A stretch of 64,000 nucleotides of DNA from Fictibacillus barbaricus (GTDB lineage: Bacteria > Bacillota > Bacilli > Bacillales > Fictibacillaceae), in assembly GCF_014635025.1 (NCBI RefSeq), contig NZ_BMCE01000001.1, positions 310,001 to 374,000 on the forward strand, in the 5' to 3' direction. The notes under the pieces were generated by a model. It saw only the letters and a program-made list of their open reading frames with translations, did no database searches and was not told the origin of the DNA. Position numbers and translations under genes: made by a program. This document shows, piece by piece, positions 46,883 to 56,651 of this stretch. Each line of letters opens with the position of its first letter. The first letter of the stretch is position 1.

Positions 46883-49195
46883 ATGAAACATCATTCATGG
46901 CGTCATCTGTTCGTTACATCTACTTTAGCCCTAAGCATTGTTGTTCCACAGATCTCAAGCGAAGTAAAAGCGAATGAAAAGGTCATGGTAAACGAATCTT
47001 TTGATGGTATCCAGAACGGAGCACTGCCGAATGGCTGGAAAGTGGTTGAGGGTCAAGGAAAGGTGCAGGATGGGAAGCTTGTACTTAGTTCCGCATCTTC
47101 CAGTAAACCTGCACGAATTGTTGCGGCGCTGCCGGATGATAACAACGGTAACTATGTGTTTGAAGCAGACATGACGTTTATTTCAGCTGTTGAAGATACA
47201 CGCTGGGCATCTATCATATATCGTGCGCAAAATGAGAACTATCCGTATTATCAGTTTGCGGTTAGACGTGGTACATCAGCCCTAAATGGATTGGAGTTTG
47301 CGGAGCGTACAGAAAAGAATGCTTGGAACGTAACGGAAACAAACTTTTATAAGGAGAACTTTGAGTACAACAAAAGCTATCGTTTAAAAGTAATCGCAAG
47401 TAAGAATCGCGTACAGCAATATGTGAATGGTGAGCTTGTTGTCGATACGGCAGGAGCATCTAAATGGTTGAACGGAGATATTGGCTTTCAGGCGAATGGA
47501 TCAACCGTTCAATACGATAATGTAAAGTTAACTTCGTTCAGCGGTGAACTGCCTCCGGTTCCAAGTTCAGGTGTATTACTGCCAGAAGAGGCACCAACTA
47601 AAATGATTAATGCACCAACACTTATTGAGGGACCTGCTGTTACAAATTACAACGTTAAGACCGGATCGGCTCTTTTAAAAGTGGAGAATAGAGACGGAAA
47701 GATGTACGCAAATGGAAAGCTCTTAAATGATCAATTAAATCTATTGAAAGCGAAGAAGATTCCAGTATTACATATAGAACAAGCTGGGATAGAAGAAGCG
47801 GTAGTTGCCGCTTTGAACGAGACATCCACGTCGGATGTTCAAGTCGTATCAAGCAACAAAGAAATCATTACATCCATTAAAAAATTGAATCCTCGAATTC
47901 GCGGTGGACTTTTCTATGATAACAGCGCATTAAACAAGCATGACCTGCAGCAGATCGTGGAAGATGTTCACGAGAGCGGCAGTAAGATGGTGATGCTTCC
48001 GCTTAAACAGCTGACAGCGGATAACGTGTATTATCTGCATAACCGAATGGTCTCGGTTTGGGGGATCGGTGGAGATACGATGGCTGATACGCATGAGCTC
48101 ATTCACTTAGGGGTAGATGGGATCGTAACGAATCAGCCAGCGAATGCAGTAAAAGCATTCAGTCAGTATCCTGAAAAAACAATAATTCAACGTCCAATCG
48201 TGGCTGCTCACCGTGGAGTTCCATCTCAAACTCCAGAGAATACGATAATCAGTTACAAAATGGCGTTTGATCTAGGCGCAGATCAGATCGAAACCGATGT
48301 GCAGCGTACGAAGGATGGACATTTGGTTATCATGCATGACAATACAGTCGATAGAACAACAAACGGTACTGGAGCAGTTGATCAGTTAACATTAGAAGAG
48401 ATTCGTCAGCTTGATGCAGGAATTAAATATGACGAGAAATTTACTGGTGAAAAAGTACCGACATTCAAAGAATTCCTTCAAGAATTCAAAGGGAAAGATG
48501 TAGTACTATTAGTTGAATTAAAAGACCATGGCATTGAACAGCAAGTGATTGATGAAATCAAGAGTGAAGGTATGATGGACCAGGTTTCTATGCAGAGTTT
48601 TTATCTCGACAGCATGCAGCTCATGAATGAGATCGCCCCAGAGCTGCCGATTGGCTACCTCTTCTCTGCTTCTGTTCCAGGAACGATAGATGCTAAGCTG
48701 AAGAACGCCAAGAAGATGGTTGACTATGGGACAACCAATGACGTTACGCTGAACGCAAGCTACGGTACGGTGTATGCAGAGTTCATTAAATACATGCGTC
48801 AGCGAGGGCAGATGAGCATGCATTGGACGTTCCGTGGAGAAGAGCCGTTTGCGGATAAGCTGAAGGAAGGCCTTATTGGCCCCATCACAGACTATACTCA
48901 GTGGCTGACTGCTTCACCAATTCAATTGGAAACACCGATTAAAAAACTCAATTTAAATGTTGGAAAGGCACATGAAGTTCAAGCGAAGGCAAAGGTGAGT
49001 TACCGTGTGGATCAGCGTGAAAATGTCGAGACTGAACTTTTTACAGCAGATGATAATGGCGTTGTTCGAGTAAACGGTAATACCATTGAAGCCGTTGCAC
49101 CTGGTACAGCACAAGTATTTGTTAAACATACGTTTACAATGCTTAGTGAAGAGTGGAATTTAGTCTCAGAACCGATCGAAGTGACGGTGAAATAA
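46883..49195 (+). CDS. Secreted glycerophosphodiester phosphodiesterase, multidomain
   Basis: A 770-residue secreted protein. The signal peptide (about 1-30) is followed by a LamG/concanavalin-like domain (about 33-215) with GNYVFEADMTFISAV. A second region (about 225-435) resembles an inactive alpha/beta barrel. The GDPD domain (about 438-680) has AHRGVPSQTPENT with His443 and QIETDVQRTKDGHLVIMHD. A C-terminal Ig-like Big_2 domain follows (about 690-770). It would hydrolyse glycerophosphodiesters, possibly teichoic acid. Ribosome site ATAGGAGGG. Confidence 0.85.
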   Translation: MKHHSWRHLFVTSTLALSIVVPQISSEVKANEKVMVNESFDGIQNGALPNGWKVVEGQGKVQDGKLVLSSASSSKPARIVAALPDDNNGNYVFEADMTFISAVEDTRWASIIYRAQNENYPYYQFAVRRGTSALNGLEFAERTEKNAWNVTETNFYKENFEYNKSYRLKVIASKNRVQQYVNGELVVDTAGASKWLNGDIGFQANGSTVQYDNVKLTSFSGELPPVPSSGVLLPEEAPTKMINAPTLIEGPAVTNYNVKTGSALLKVENRDGKMYANGKLLNDQLNLLKAKKIPVLHIEQAGIEEAVVAALNETSTSDVQVVSSNKEIITSIKKLNPRIRGGLFYDNSALNKHDLQQIVEDVHESGSKMVMLPLKQLTADNVYYLHNRMVSVWGIGGDTMADTHELIHLGVDGIVTNQPANAVKAFSQYPEKTIIQRPIVAAHRGVPSQTPENTIISYKMAFDLGADQIETDVQRTKDGHLVIMHDNTVDRTTNGTGAVDQLTLEEIRQLDAGIKYDEKFTGEKVPTFKEFLQEFKGKDVVLLVELKDHGIEQQVIDEIKSEGMMDQVSMQSFYLDSMQLMNEIAPELPIGYLFSASVPGTIDAKLKNAKKMVDYGTTNDVTLNASYGTVYAEFIKYMRQRGQMSMHWTFRGEEPFADKLKEGLIGPITDYTQWLTASPIQLETPIKKLNLNVGKAHEVQAKAKVSYRVDQRENVETELFTADDNGVVRVNGNTIEAVAPGTAQVFVKHTFTMLSEEWNLVSEPIEVTVK

Positions 49196-49201
49196 CAAAA
49201 C

Positions 49202-49230
49202 AAAAACCGGCTGTATTGGCCGGTTTTTTC
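49202..49230. terminator. Terminator
   Basis: AAAAACCGGC pairs with GCCGGTTTTT around TGTATTG. Confidence 0.9.
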
Positions 49231-49314
49231 TTTCTTAGTTACACAAACAGAGTGAAACCCATGAACCATCTGTTTCGTCTAATAAATAACCAAAATAAAG
49301 GAGAGGATTAATTG

Positions 49315-49776
49315 ATGAAACGATTTCTGATTGCAGTATTATTATTCTCAATGATTATGCTGGGTGGTGTAGTTAATACATCACTTGTAAGAGATTCTGT
49401 CACAGTACAAGCATCTGAAAATCATATAAGTTTAGATGAATTAAAAACGAAACTTAAGATTGGACAGTCTGAAAAAGAAGTAAAAAGCATAATGGGTGGA
49501 TCATACACGAAAGTTAAAGGAGGTATGGATAACAGCTCCATGTGGAGATATGATATTGATACAATCGAAGGATATAAATTTAAATCCGATACAGATGAAG
49601 TTGATTTAAACGGTCTGCAAAGTAAATGGATAGAGCTTATTGTGTTTATTAAGTGGGATGAAGAAAGTAAGACGGTATCATCTTTAGCTGCTTACTATGT
49701 GGATGAAACCGATGAAAGGATACACGAATATCGATTGTTATCAGATGGTACGGCAAGGGATACTGTTATTTATTAA
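49315..49776 (+). CDS. Secreted protein with SmpA/BamE-like fold, unknown function
   Basis: The start is ATG 49315, with AAAGGAGAGG upstream; a TTG three bases earlier is possible. The 153-residue product has a signal peptide (about 1-25, FLIAVLLFSMIMLGGVV). A domain with LKIGQSEKEVKSIMGGSY follows, the pattern of BamE/SmpA-like or DUF4309-like extracellular domains. There is no lipobox. Role unknown; the likeness is visual and weak. Confidence 0.65.
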   Translation: MKRFLIAVLLFSMIMLGGVVNTSLVRDSVTVQASENHISLDELKTKLKIGQSEKEVKSIMGGSYTKVKGGMDNSSMWRYDIDTIEGYKFKSDTDEVDLNGLQSKWIELIVFIKWDEESKTVSSLAAYYVDETDERIHEYRLLSDGTARDTVIY

Positions 49777-49908
49777 AAATACTAGGATGCAGCTTGCACC
49801 TATTTTTAAACAAACGTTTCAGACCAACTTGTTTTGTGCGAGTTGGCTTTTTAATTTTAAAGGAAGATAAGTGGATAGAAGGTCATTTCATAGTCGCAAC
49901 ATTTAAGA

Positions 49909-49958
49909 AAACTGGCTTAAAAGTGTACCATTCCTTCACTATTAAGCCAGTTTGTTTT
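49909..49958. terminator. Bidirectional terminator
   Basis: AAACTGGCTTAA (49909-49920) pairs exactly with TTAAGCCAGTTT (49942-49953). Confidence 0.85.
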
Positions 49959-49974
49959 TTATTTGTTTCTTAAT

Positions 49975-50841
49975 CTATCCGTTTACGACCTTACCACCAT
50001 TAATATGAATCATCTGCCCTGAAACATAGGAAGAATCCTCACTCGCTAAGTACACATAAGCTGGTGCCAATTCTTCTGGCTGTCCCGGACGGCCCATCGG
50101 TGTATCTTTTCCGAACTGCTCTACTTTATCAGCTGTAAACGTTGACGGGATAAGCGGTGTCCAGATTGGTCCTGGTGCTACGCCGTTTACACGAATTCCC
50201 TTCTTCACAAGGTTATTCGACAAAGAGCGGGTAAACGACACAATTGCGCCTTTTGTAGAAGCGTAGTCGATCAGTTCTGGATGTCCTTGATAAGCTGTGA
50301 TAGATGCTGTATTGATGATGCTGCTTCCTTGCTTCAAATGAGGAAGAGCAGCCTTTGTTAAGTGGAACATAGAGAAAATATTCGTACGGAATGTTTTCTC
50401 AAGCTGTTCCGCGGTAATATCTTCAAAGTTCTGCTGTGGATGCTGTTCCGCGGCATTGTTCACAAGAATGTCTAGTCCACCGAATGAACCTACAACATCA
50501 CGTATGGCCTGCTCACAGAACGACTCATCTCCAATATCACCTCGTATAAGTAAGCATTTCACGCCTTCTTGTTCGATTTGCTTCTTCGTTTCCTCTGCGT
50601 CACCAGATTCTTCCAAATAAACGATCGCTACATTCGCGCCTTCCTTTGCAAACGCAATGGCAGCTGCTTTACCAATCCCACTGTCACCACCCGTAATCAG
50701 CGTGGATTTACCTTTTAATTTTCCACTTCCCTTATACGTAGGGCTTTCCGATTGCGGCCTTGGGGTCATTTCCGATTCAACACCAGGCTGCTGGTCTTGA
50801 TGCTGAGCGGGTTGTCCTTTTGGATGTTCTTGATTAGACAT
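49975..50841 (-). CDS. Short-chain dehydrogenase/reductase, YhxC/YdaD-type general stress SDR
   Basis: A 288-residue SDR starting MSNQEHPKGQPAQHQDQ at ATG 50841 (AAGGAG upstream at 11 bases). The N-terminal Pro/Gln/Ser-rich tail (about 1-38) is typical of these Bacillus stress SDRs. The Rossmann motif TLITGGDSGIGK (about 43-54), NNAAEQ, Ser in NTASITAYQG and Y-x3-K in YASTKGAI are all present. It has NAD(P)-dependent reductase chemistry, substrate unknown. A candidate SigB promoter is 40-65 bp upstream, fitting stress induction. Confidence 0.88.
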   Translation of the reverse strand: MSNQEHPKGQPAQHQDQQPGVESEMTPRPQSESPTYKGSGKLKGKSTLITGGDSGIGKAAAIAFAKEGANVAIVYLEESGDAEETKKQIEQEGVKCLLIRGDIGDESFCEQAIRDVVGSFGGLDILVNNAAEQHPQQNFEDITAEQLEKTFRTNIFSMFHLTKAALPHLKQGSSIINTASITAYQGHPELIDYASTKGAIVSFTRSLSNNLVKKGIRVNGVAPGPIWTPLIPSTFTADKVEQFGKDTPMGRPGQPEELAPAYVYLASEDSSYVSGQMIHINGGKVVNG

Positions 50842-50880
50842 TACATACATCACTCCTTATTATTCTTTCATAACTCTTTT

Positions 50881-50905
50881 CTTCCCATCTCACATTGGAA
50901 TAAAC
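50881..50905 (-). promoter_or_regulatory. Candidate SigB promoter of the SDR gene
   Basis: On the minus strand GTTTAT, 13-bp spacer, GGGAAG: the same spacing as the promoter before the YtxH gene (10806-10830). Confidence 0.5.
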
Positions 50906-51003
50906 ATCGTTGCTTGCCTTAATAAAATTTTTTTTCCTAACAATGGCTCTTTTTCTCCTTTTAAAAAAACTTATAGATGAGTCAATGAAAGGGAGGAAGA
51001 AAG

Positions 51004-51207
51004 TTGAGAGAGCACTGGAAAATCAAAACAAGTTTTATGCAATATTTTTATGGAACCTTAACAATGATGCTGAGTGCTGAAAAGAGAGAGAGAACAAGTC
51101 GAATCTGCCAGTTTCAAGATATAACTGGCTGGACGTATAAAATACAAAAATCTATTAGTCTACCAGTCACTTATTCTGATATACTATATTTTGTAAATTG
51201 TAAATAA
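51004..51207 (+). CDS. Possible small protein, uncertain
   Basis: A 67-codon frame from TTG 51004, which has AAAGGGAGG eight bases before it. The product begins MREHWKIKTSFMQYFYGTL and has a mildly basic, unremarkable composition with no domain and no signal peptide. The ribosome site is the only real support; it ends 19 bp before the SpoIID-like gene. Confidence 0.3.
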   Translation: MREHWKIKTSFMQYFYGTLTMMLSAEKRERTSRICQFQDITGWTYKIQKSISLPVTYSDILYFVNCK

Positions 51208-51226
51208 TAGGATAAGTTGGTGCGAA

Positions 51227-53101
51227 ATGATAAAAAGAATAATACTGTTAGTTGTTATGTTGCTTCTCATAAGCTCATTTTCTGTACAGAACAAGAATGT
51301 AGCTGAAGCGGCGGACATGATTGTACCTGTTACTCTAAAAGAGGAAATAGTTAATCTTACAACACTAACATTTTCGCTAAAAGGATCATTTACGGAAGTC
51401 ATTAGTGGAGAAAGTTTACTAGCAGGCAAGACCTATACGGTAAAAGTAGAGAATGGTTACTTAGAACTGTATGATGGAAGTAAATTAATTACAAGACGCT
51501 CAAATCTTTCATTACAACCAGCGAGTGTATCACCAAGTCACCTTACTACACTAAACGGTAAAGTAAAAAGATCGTATATGGGAACGATGAACTTCAGGAT
51601 AGAGGGGTTTAAGTACATCAGACCTGTCAATGTTCTTCCTTTAGAAGAGTATGTACAGGGTGTTCTTCCTGGAGAGTTACATGGGAACTTCCATATCCAC
51701 GCGATGCGTGCTCAGGCGATAGCGGCAAGATCTTACGTTACTTATGCGCTTAGTCGTAATCTAATCAATGACACGACTTCTTTCCAACGTTATGTAGGCT
51801 ATAGTCCTGAGTTTCACGATTTTATTAAGGCTACTTATGAGACTGCAGGAAAAGTGCTAACATACAACGGAAAAACGATTGATGCGACTTATTATTCATC
51901 AAATGGAGGTCATACTGAAACTAATTTAGGTGCTTGGCCGGGGGGAAACACGGTTAACTTACCTTATTACCCTGCAAAAGTCGATCCGTATGATGAGAAA
52001 CCACTATACAGCAGATCGGTATCTAAAACACAAGTTTCACTATTAGGGCTAGATGTAAATAATCCTACAGCTTGGTGGGACAGCCCAAATAATGTAGAAG
52101 TAAACAGTAAATTTGCTACACAAGTAAAGAGAATGGCGATTCCTACTGAAGAAGCTAAAGTAGTAGACGTTACGTCGTTCACGATATCTGATGAGAGAAC
52201 TGAAGGTAAAAGGGTAAAGCGTGCGGACGTAACCTTCACATATATAAAGAAGGATGCATCTGGAAAAGTCGTTACAGATGAGAAAGGCGAAGCTAAAAAG
52301 TTTAGCGAGAAAGTTACGTTAACAGGTGATCAGTTTAGATTTGCCGTTGAGTTAAATAGCACCTTTGTTACATCATTCGTTACGACGACTTCTGAATACA
52401 AAATAACGGCTTTAGGAAACGGCCATGGCGTAGGGATGAGCCAAACCGGGGCAAATAAAATGAGTAACAGTGGTAAAGGATTCCGTGAGATCCTAGCATT
52501 CTATTATCCTGGTACAACCATCACAAATGACAGATCAACAATTATTCCAACCACTGCTTTACAAGTCAAGGGTACGATTAATTATGAAGGAACAAATATA
52601 CGCAAAACACCATCTGGTGAAGTTATTTCAAAAGGAAAGCTGGGCCAGAGTGTAACAGTAGTCGGTAAATCAGGTGTAATGTTTAAGGTGAAAACAGGAA
52701 CGATCACTGGATACATTAATGAGCACTATGTAGACATCCACCAAACCATTTCGTATAAGAAGGAGATCACACCTATCACATCAGGGCAGATCCTCTACTT
52801 AGGCACAATCGTATCTAAAAACAATACGTTATATGTACCAATGCCTGGATTAGCGAGTCGTTATAAGATGAAGTTGAGCTCGACTTCATCTAACTTTACT
52901 GTCGTTGATGGGACGCGTAAGGTTGTTGCATCACACCTCAGCAAGTACGCAACGGTTAATGGCAAAAAGATATTGCTGACAGCAAAACCAGAAAAGTATT
53001 ACAACAGAATCTATGTACCTCTAGCTTTCCTTAAACAGACCGGCTTATCGACATCCAACTATGAGGAGAAAGCAGAACAAGTGCTGTGGATCAATAAATA
53101 A
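51227..53101 (+). CDS. Secreted SpoIID/LytB-domain protein with SH3-like and amine-oxidase-like regions
   Basis: A 624-residue exported protein. The signal peptide (about 1-27) ends VAEAA. A SpoIID/LytB domain (about 125-425) has PLEEYVQGVLPGELHG, HAMRAQAIAARSYV, YYSSNGGHTE and the GHGVGMSQTGA motif. A bacterial SH3-like segment (about 440-500) and a copper-amine-oxidase-N-like region (about 510-624) follow. SpoIID/LytB proteins are peptidoglycan lytic transglycosylases or their modifiers. It lies upstream of a convergent nucleotidase. Length and domain order agree with wall-active surface proteins. Confidence 0.83.
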   Translation: MIKRIILLVVMLLLISSFSVQNKNVAEAADMIVPVTLKEEIVNLTTLTFSLKGSFTEVISGESLLAGKTYTVKVENGYLELYDGSKLITRRSNLSLQPASVSPSHLTTLNGKVKRSYMGTMNFRIEGFKYIRPVNVLPLEEYVQGVLPGELHGNFHIHAMRAQAIAARSYVTYALSRNLINDTTSFQRYVGYSPEFHDFIKATYETAGKVLTYNGKTIDATYYSSNGGHTETNLGAWPGGNTVNLPYYPAKVDPYDEKPLYSRSVSKTQVSLLGLDVNNPTAWWDSPNNVEVNSKFATQVKRMAIPTEEAKVVDVTSFTISDERTEGKRVKRADVTFTYIKKDASGKVVTDEKGEAKKFSEKVTLTGDQFRFAVELNSTFVTSFVTTTSEYKITALGNGHGVGMSQTGANKMSNSGKGFREILAFYYPGTTITNDRSTIIPTTALQVKGTINYEGTNIRKTPSGEVISKGKLGQSVTVVGKSGVMFKVKTGTITGYINEHYVDIHQTISYKKEITPITSGQILYLGTIVSKNNTLYVPMPGLASRYKMKLSSTSSNFTVVDGTRKVVASHLSKYATVNGKKILLTAKPEKYYNRIYVPLAFLKQTGLSTSNYEEKAEQVLWINK

Positions 53102-53102
53102 T

Positions 53103-53142
53103 AAAAAAGCTCTTTGGAGGTTATCCCTCTAAAGAGCTTTTA
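53103..53142. terminator. Bidirectional terminator
   Basis: AAAGCTCTTTGGAGG pairs with CCTCTAAAGAGCTTT around TTATC. Confidence 0.85.
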
Positions 53143-53154
53143 CTTTTACACCTT

Positions 53155-54828
53155 TTATGGTCTTGCTACATCCACAATACGTCCTTCTACTTGCGGGTTA
53201 ACAGTAACCAATTTCGCTACATAGTCACGAAGGTTCTCCCAATCAGATGCACCTAAGTCTGTCACGCGGCCTTGGTTGTATGCATTTGCGAATACCGTAT
53301 ATCCGTCTCCGCCTTTAGCTGTAAAGGCGTTCGTTGCGATTACATATTCCTTAGCCGTATCGATCGCTGTATACGTGCCATCTGCATTCTTCACTTCCAT
53401 AGAAACAACACGGCTGCCAGCAGCTTTTGTGCTGTCATATTTAAACTTCATCCCAGACACGTGCAGGAAGCCGCCACTTTCCTTAGGAGATTGACTCACA
53501 CTGTGCTCAAGGGCTTGTTTAATCTCTGCACCTGTTAATTTCATCGTTGCAAGTGTGTTACCGAATGGCAGTGTAGTCAATACATCTCCATATGTGATCT
53601 CACCCTGGTCGATTGGCGCACGGATTCCGCCACCGTTTTGGAAGGCCATCACTACATTCGGATTAAATTCTTTAGCTTTATCCAGCATACCGTCTGTGAT
53701 TAAGTTACCAAGTGGTGTTTCGTTGCTGCGAACACTTGGACCAACATCGCTTGAGCGAGGATTTTCTAATGCTTTTTCAGCAGTTGCACCAGTCGGCTTA
53801 TTCTTTAACTCGTCGATCTTGCTGGAATATTTCTTTAAAAGTTCAGCTGCTTCTGGATCAGCTGCTCTATCAGCAATCTTGATCAACTGTCCGGCTTGTC
53901 CAACTACTTTACCTTTTTTGTCGAACGTAACGTCAAGCGTACCTAAGAAATCACTATATTGATAAGCTTGTACGATAACTGTTGGATCTTTGGCAGCTCC
54001 GTTCTCATCATTTGAAACAACATAAGGAGCGTTTAACTGTGTGTGGCTGTGTCCCCCAACGATGATGTCGATGCCATCAACATATTTTGCTAGTTCTAGA
54101 TCGTTGTCATACTCTGGATTGTCATCATATCCAAGGTGAGTAATAGCAACGATTTTATTCACGCCAAGAAGCTGCAGCAAACGTACTTCTTTTGTCGCTT
54201 CTTTAATGTAGTTTTCAATTACAACGTTTTCAGGGCTTGAGATGTCAGCTGTTTCTTCTGTTGTTAGTCCGATAAACCCAACTTTTTCGCCGTTTACTCT
54301 CTTTACAACAGATGAATAGATTTTTCCGTCTTTTGGATTAATTGAATATCCTTTATATAGAGGCTTTAACAAAGGATCTTTTGAGAAGTTCACATTTGAA
54401 CTTACAAAAGGAAACTCAGCATTCTTAACAAAGTCAGCTAATGCTTGGTGGCCTTCAGGGCTTGAACCAAGGTCGAACTCATGGTTTCCGAATGTCATAA
54501 GGTCATAGTCCATAAGATTCATAAACTCAAGATCTGCTTGTCCTTTGAACTCGTTAAAGTAAAGCGTTCCAGAGAATACGTCACCCGCATCAAGTAATAG
54601 GGCATCTGGCTTTGCTGCACGAACTTCTTTAACAGCTGTAACTTTTTTCGCTACATTATCTAAACGAGCGTGTGAATCATTTGTATGCATAAGAGACAGG
54701 TTGAACGTTTTATCCTTAGAAGAATTTGTTTGTGCATCTACTGAAGCAGGCATTGCCAACGGGGAAGAGATAACCCCAACAGCAAGTGAACTAACTAGTA
54801 ATCTTTTAAACGTTTGTTTAACTGACAT
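53155..54828 (-). CDS. Secreted bifunctional metallophosphatase / 5'-nucleotidase
   Basis: A 557-residue exported enzyme. The signal peptide (about 1-32) ends VDAQT. The calcineurin-like metallophosphatase domain (about 43-290) has LMHTNDSHAR, LDAGDVFSG, TFGNHEFDLG, AITHLGYD and GGHSHT, all metal-binding motifs. The 5'-nucleotidase C-terminal domain (about 365-530) has NETPLGNLITDGML and FQNGGGIRA. It scavenges phosphate or nucleosides from nucleotides outside the cell. There is no wall anchor. A Spo0A-box-like TGTCGAAA lies about 73 bp upstream. Confidence 0.9.
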   Translation of the reverse strand: MSVKQTFKRLLVSSLAVGVISSPLAMPASVDAQTNSSKDKTFNLSLMHTNDSHARLDNVAKKVTAVKEVRAAKPDALLLDAGDVFSGTLYFNEFKGQADLEFMNLMDYDLMTFGNHEFDLGSSPEGHQALADFVKNAEFPFVSSNVNFSKDPLLKPLYKGYSINPKDGKIYSSVVKRVNGEKVGFIGLTTEETADISSPENVVIENYIKEATKEVRLLQLLGVNKIVAITHLGYDDNPEYDNDLELAKYVDGIDIIVGGHSHTQLNAPYVVSNDENGAAKDPTVIVQAYQYSDFLGTLDVTFDKKGKVVGQAGQLIKIADRAADPEAAELLKKYSSKIDELKNKPTGATAEKALENPRSSDVGPSVRSNETPLGNLITDGMLDKAKEFNPNVVMAFQNGGGIRAPIDQGEITYGDVLTTLPFGNTLATMKLTGAEIKQALEHSVSQSPKESGGFLHVSGMKFKYDSTKAAGSRVVSMEVKNADGTYTAIDTAKEYVIATNAFTAKGGDGYTVFANAYNQGRVTDLGASDWENLRDYVAKLVTVNPQVEGRIVDVARP

Positions 54829-54898
54829 CTCATCACAATCCTTTCAATTTGTCATACTTATTAAATATAGCAAAAGAAAAATACTGGGAAAAGCGGAA

Positions 54899-54908
54899 TT
54901 TGTCGAAA
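54899..54908 (-). promoter_or_regulatory. Spo0A-box-like site before the nucleotidase gene
   Basis: TTTGTCGAAA, matching the 0A box core TGTCGAA; identical 14-bp context AATTTGTCGAAATA occurs at 55397-55410 before the next gene. Confidence 0.45.
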
Positions 54909-55013
54909 TATAATAAAAAATTGTAAAAATAGTAGTTCAATAGGTTATTGCATTTTTAAGGAGCGCTCCTAATGGACTACAAATAAAAAGCCAACCCACT
55001 GGCTGACTTCTCC

Positions 55014-55316
55014 TTACTTCCACTTTTTCATTTTTTCTTTTAAATGTTCCCGAACTTCTTCCGCTTCTGCTCGGTCGATGCCATGAAATTCTCCGTCATG
55101 CTTTACAATGAAGAAACTGTCTTTTGGTTTGCGTTTTCCATATGTAAGGTCATATCCATTATCAACGTTACACACAATCTTGTAAGGTGAGCGGTAAAAG
55201 GGCTGCATATCGAGTGGACCGTTTACGATGTTTTCGAACGTTCTCAAATCATTTTCGATAGATACAATGGACGGGCGTTTAGCGGGCTCAACCATCAAAA
55301 CCGAAATTGTAGACAA
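55014..55316 (-). CDS. DUF3846 family protein
   Basis: A 100-residue protein starting MSTISVLMVEPAKRPSIVSI, which is the DUF3846 opening (V-x-V-x-P-x-K-x-P), with FENIVNGPLDMQPFY following. A charged C-terminal helix (EEVREHLKEKMKKWK) ends it. Function unknown; such proteins are often phage or plasmid related but here occur in an ordinary chromosomal context. Site GGAGG upstream. A Spo0A-box-like sequence is about 85 bp upstream. Confidence 0.78.
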   Translation of the reverse strand: MSTISVLMVEPAKRPSIVSIENDLRTFENIVNGPLDMQPFYRSPYKIVCNVDNGYDLTYGKRKPKDSFFIVKHDGEFHGIDRAEAEEVREHLKEKMKKWK

Positions 55317-55398
55317 TGAAGATACCTCCCTATTAAATCCTACTAAAGAAATGGTATCATATTCCTGTAAAAATGGTAATGGGTGTAAAATAAGGTAA

Positions 55399-55408
55399 TT
55401 TGTCGAAA
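55399..55408 (-). promoter_or_regulatory. Spo0A-box-like site before the DUF3846 gene
   Basis: TTTGTCGAAA, second copy, about 85 bp upstream of the start, as at 54899-54908. Confidence 0.45.
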
Positions 55409-55532
55409 TATTAAAAATAGTATCATTTTACTAAAATAACGTAAATTATTACATATTCTAAAAATATAACGATTTATATACATTTTTCATCAATATATGA
55501 CAAGAATTTATTACATTAGAAAAGTATAGAAA

Positions 55533-55562
55533 AAACCAGACCTTTTTAAGGTCTGGTTCTAT
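55533..55562 (-). terminator. Terminator of the LCP gene
   Basis: AACCAGACCTT and AAGGTCTGGTT with a TTT loop, followed on the minus strand by TTTTCTATAC. Confidence 0.85.
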
Positions 55563-55569
55563 TTTCTTG

Positions 55570-56466
55570 TTAATTTAGATATTCTTTTAATAAGTTTTGT
55601 ACACGCTCTTGTTCGGTTTCATCTACAATACCATACCACGTACCGTCGATCATCTTACCTGTACTCTTAAATTCAGTAGACGCAATGTTGTGGCGAGCAC
55701 CTTTGTAGTTCTTCTGAATGTCTTTCATCTCTTCAAATGTCATGTTTGTTTTAACATTCTCTCCTAAGATGTCTAAGATGTTATCAAACTTTGTAATAGA
55801 AGAAACACTAGCACCTTTATCTATAATAGATGTAATGATTTGACGCTGCCGATCGTTTCGCCCAAGATCACCTTTCGTGTCTTCATATCTCATGCGTGAA
55901 TAAGCAAGTGCTGCCTTTCCGTCCAATTCTTGTTTACCAGCTGGGAACGAATAACCTTCATAATCAAATGCTTTTGGGTTATCTACTTCTACACCTCCGA
56001 CAGCATTGACGATGTCTCTAAACGATTCCATATTGACCTTTACATAATAATCAATAGGGGTATCTAAGAAATTTTCAGCCGTATCCATCGCCATTTGTGT
56101 TCCGCCGAAAGCATAAGCATGGTTGATCTTGTCATCATAACCTTTCCCAATGATCTCTGTTCGTGTATCACGCGGGATGTTAAACATCAGCATTTTTTCC
56201 TCTTTAGGATCAATGGCAATGACGATCATCGTATCAGATCGACCTCTGTCACCTTCGCGCTCGTCTACTCCCAGCAACATAATGGAAATTGGCTTCAAAT
56301 CTTTCTTTTCACCGGTAACGATAGGCTTTGGCTTGTCTGTTTCTACTTTTTCGTGCATACCATTTACAGCATCTTTGGCCGTATCGTAGAGATAATACGC
56401 ATAGCCGCCGACTCCTACAGCAACGAGTCCTACTAGAATTCCTACGACAATAAGAAACTTCTTCAT
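55570..56466 (-). CDS. LytR-CpsA-Psr (LCP) family cell-wall ligase
   Basis: The start is ATG 56466 (MKKFLIVVGILVGLVAV); the longer frame to 56568 has no hydrophobic start or better ribosome site. The 298-residue protein has an N-terminal membrane anchor (about 4-28) and an extracellular LCP domain (about 60-230). Conserved stretches are MLLGVDEREGDRGRSDTMIV, IPRDTRTEI, INHAYAFGG and RYEDTKGDLGRNDRQRQ, with the arginines that bind the polyprenyl-pyrophosphate. LCP enzymes transfer teichoic acids or capsular polysaccharides onto peptidoglycan. It is divergent from the polysaccharide operon at 56706, which suggests attachment of that polymer. Confidence 0.88.
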   Translation of the reverse strand: MKKFLIVVGILVGLVAVGVGGYAYYLYDTAKDAVNGMHEKVETDKPKPIVTGEKKDLKPISIMLLGVDEREGDRGRSDTMIVIAIDPKEEKMLMFNIPRDTRTEIIGKGYDDKINHAYAFGGTQMAMDTAENFLDTPIDYYVKVNMESFRDIVNAVGGVEVDNPKAFDYEGYSFPAGKQELDGKAALAYSRMRYEDTKGDLGRNDRQRQIITSIIDKGASVSSITKFDNILDILGENVKTNMTFEEMKDIQKNYKGARHNIASTEFKSTGKMIDGTWYGIVDETEQERVQNLLKEYLN

Positions 56467-56651
56467 ATATTCGATCGCTTCTTTCTTCTGTAAAATTATT
56501 ACTCTACCAGAGAGTATAACATGCGGTAATATAATTGAATATTCTAATTTAACTTTCATATTACACAATGTAATAATTATGTTGGAATAATGTTAATTAA
56601 AACCCAACTTTTACAAATATTTATAAAAAAATACCTAATTTGACAAATAAG

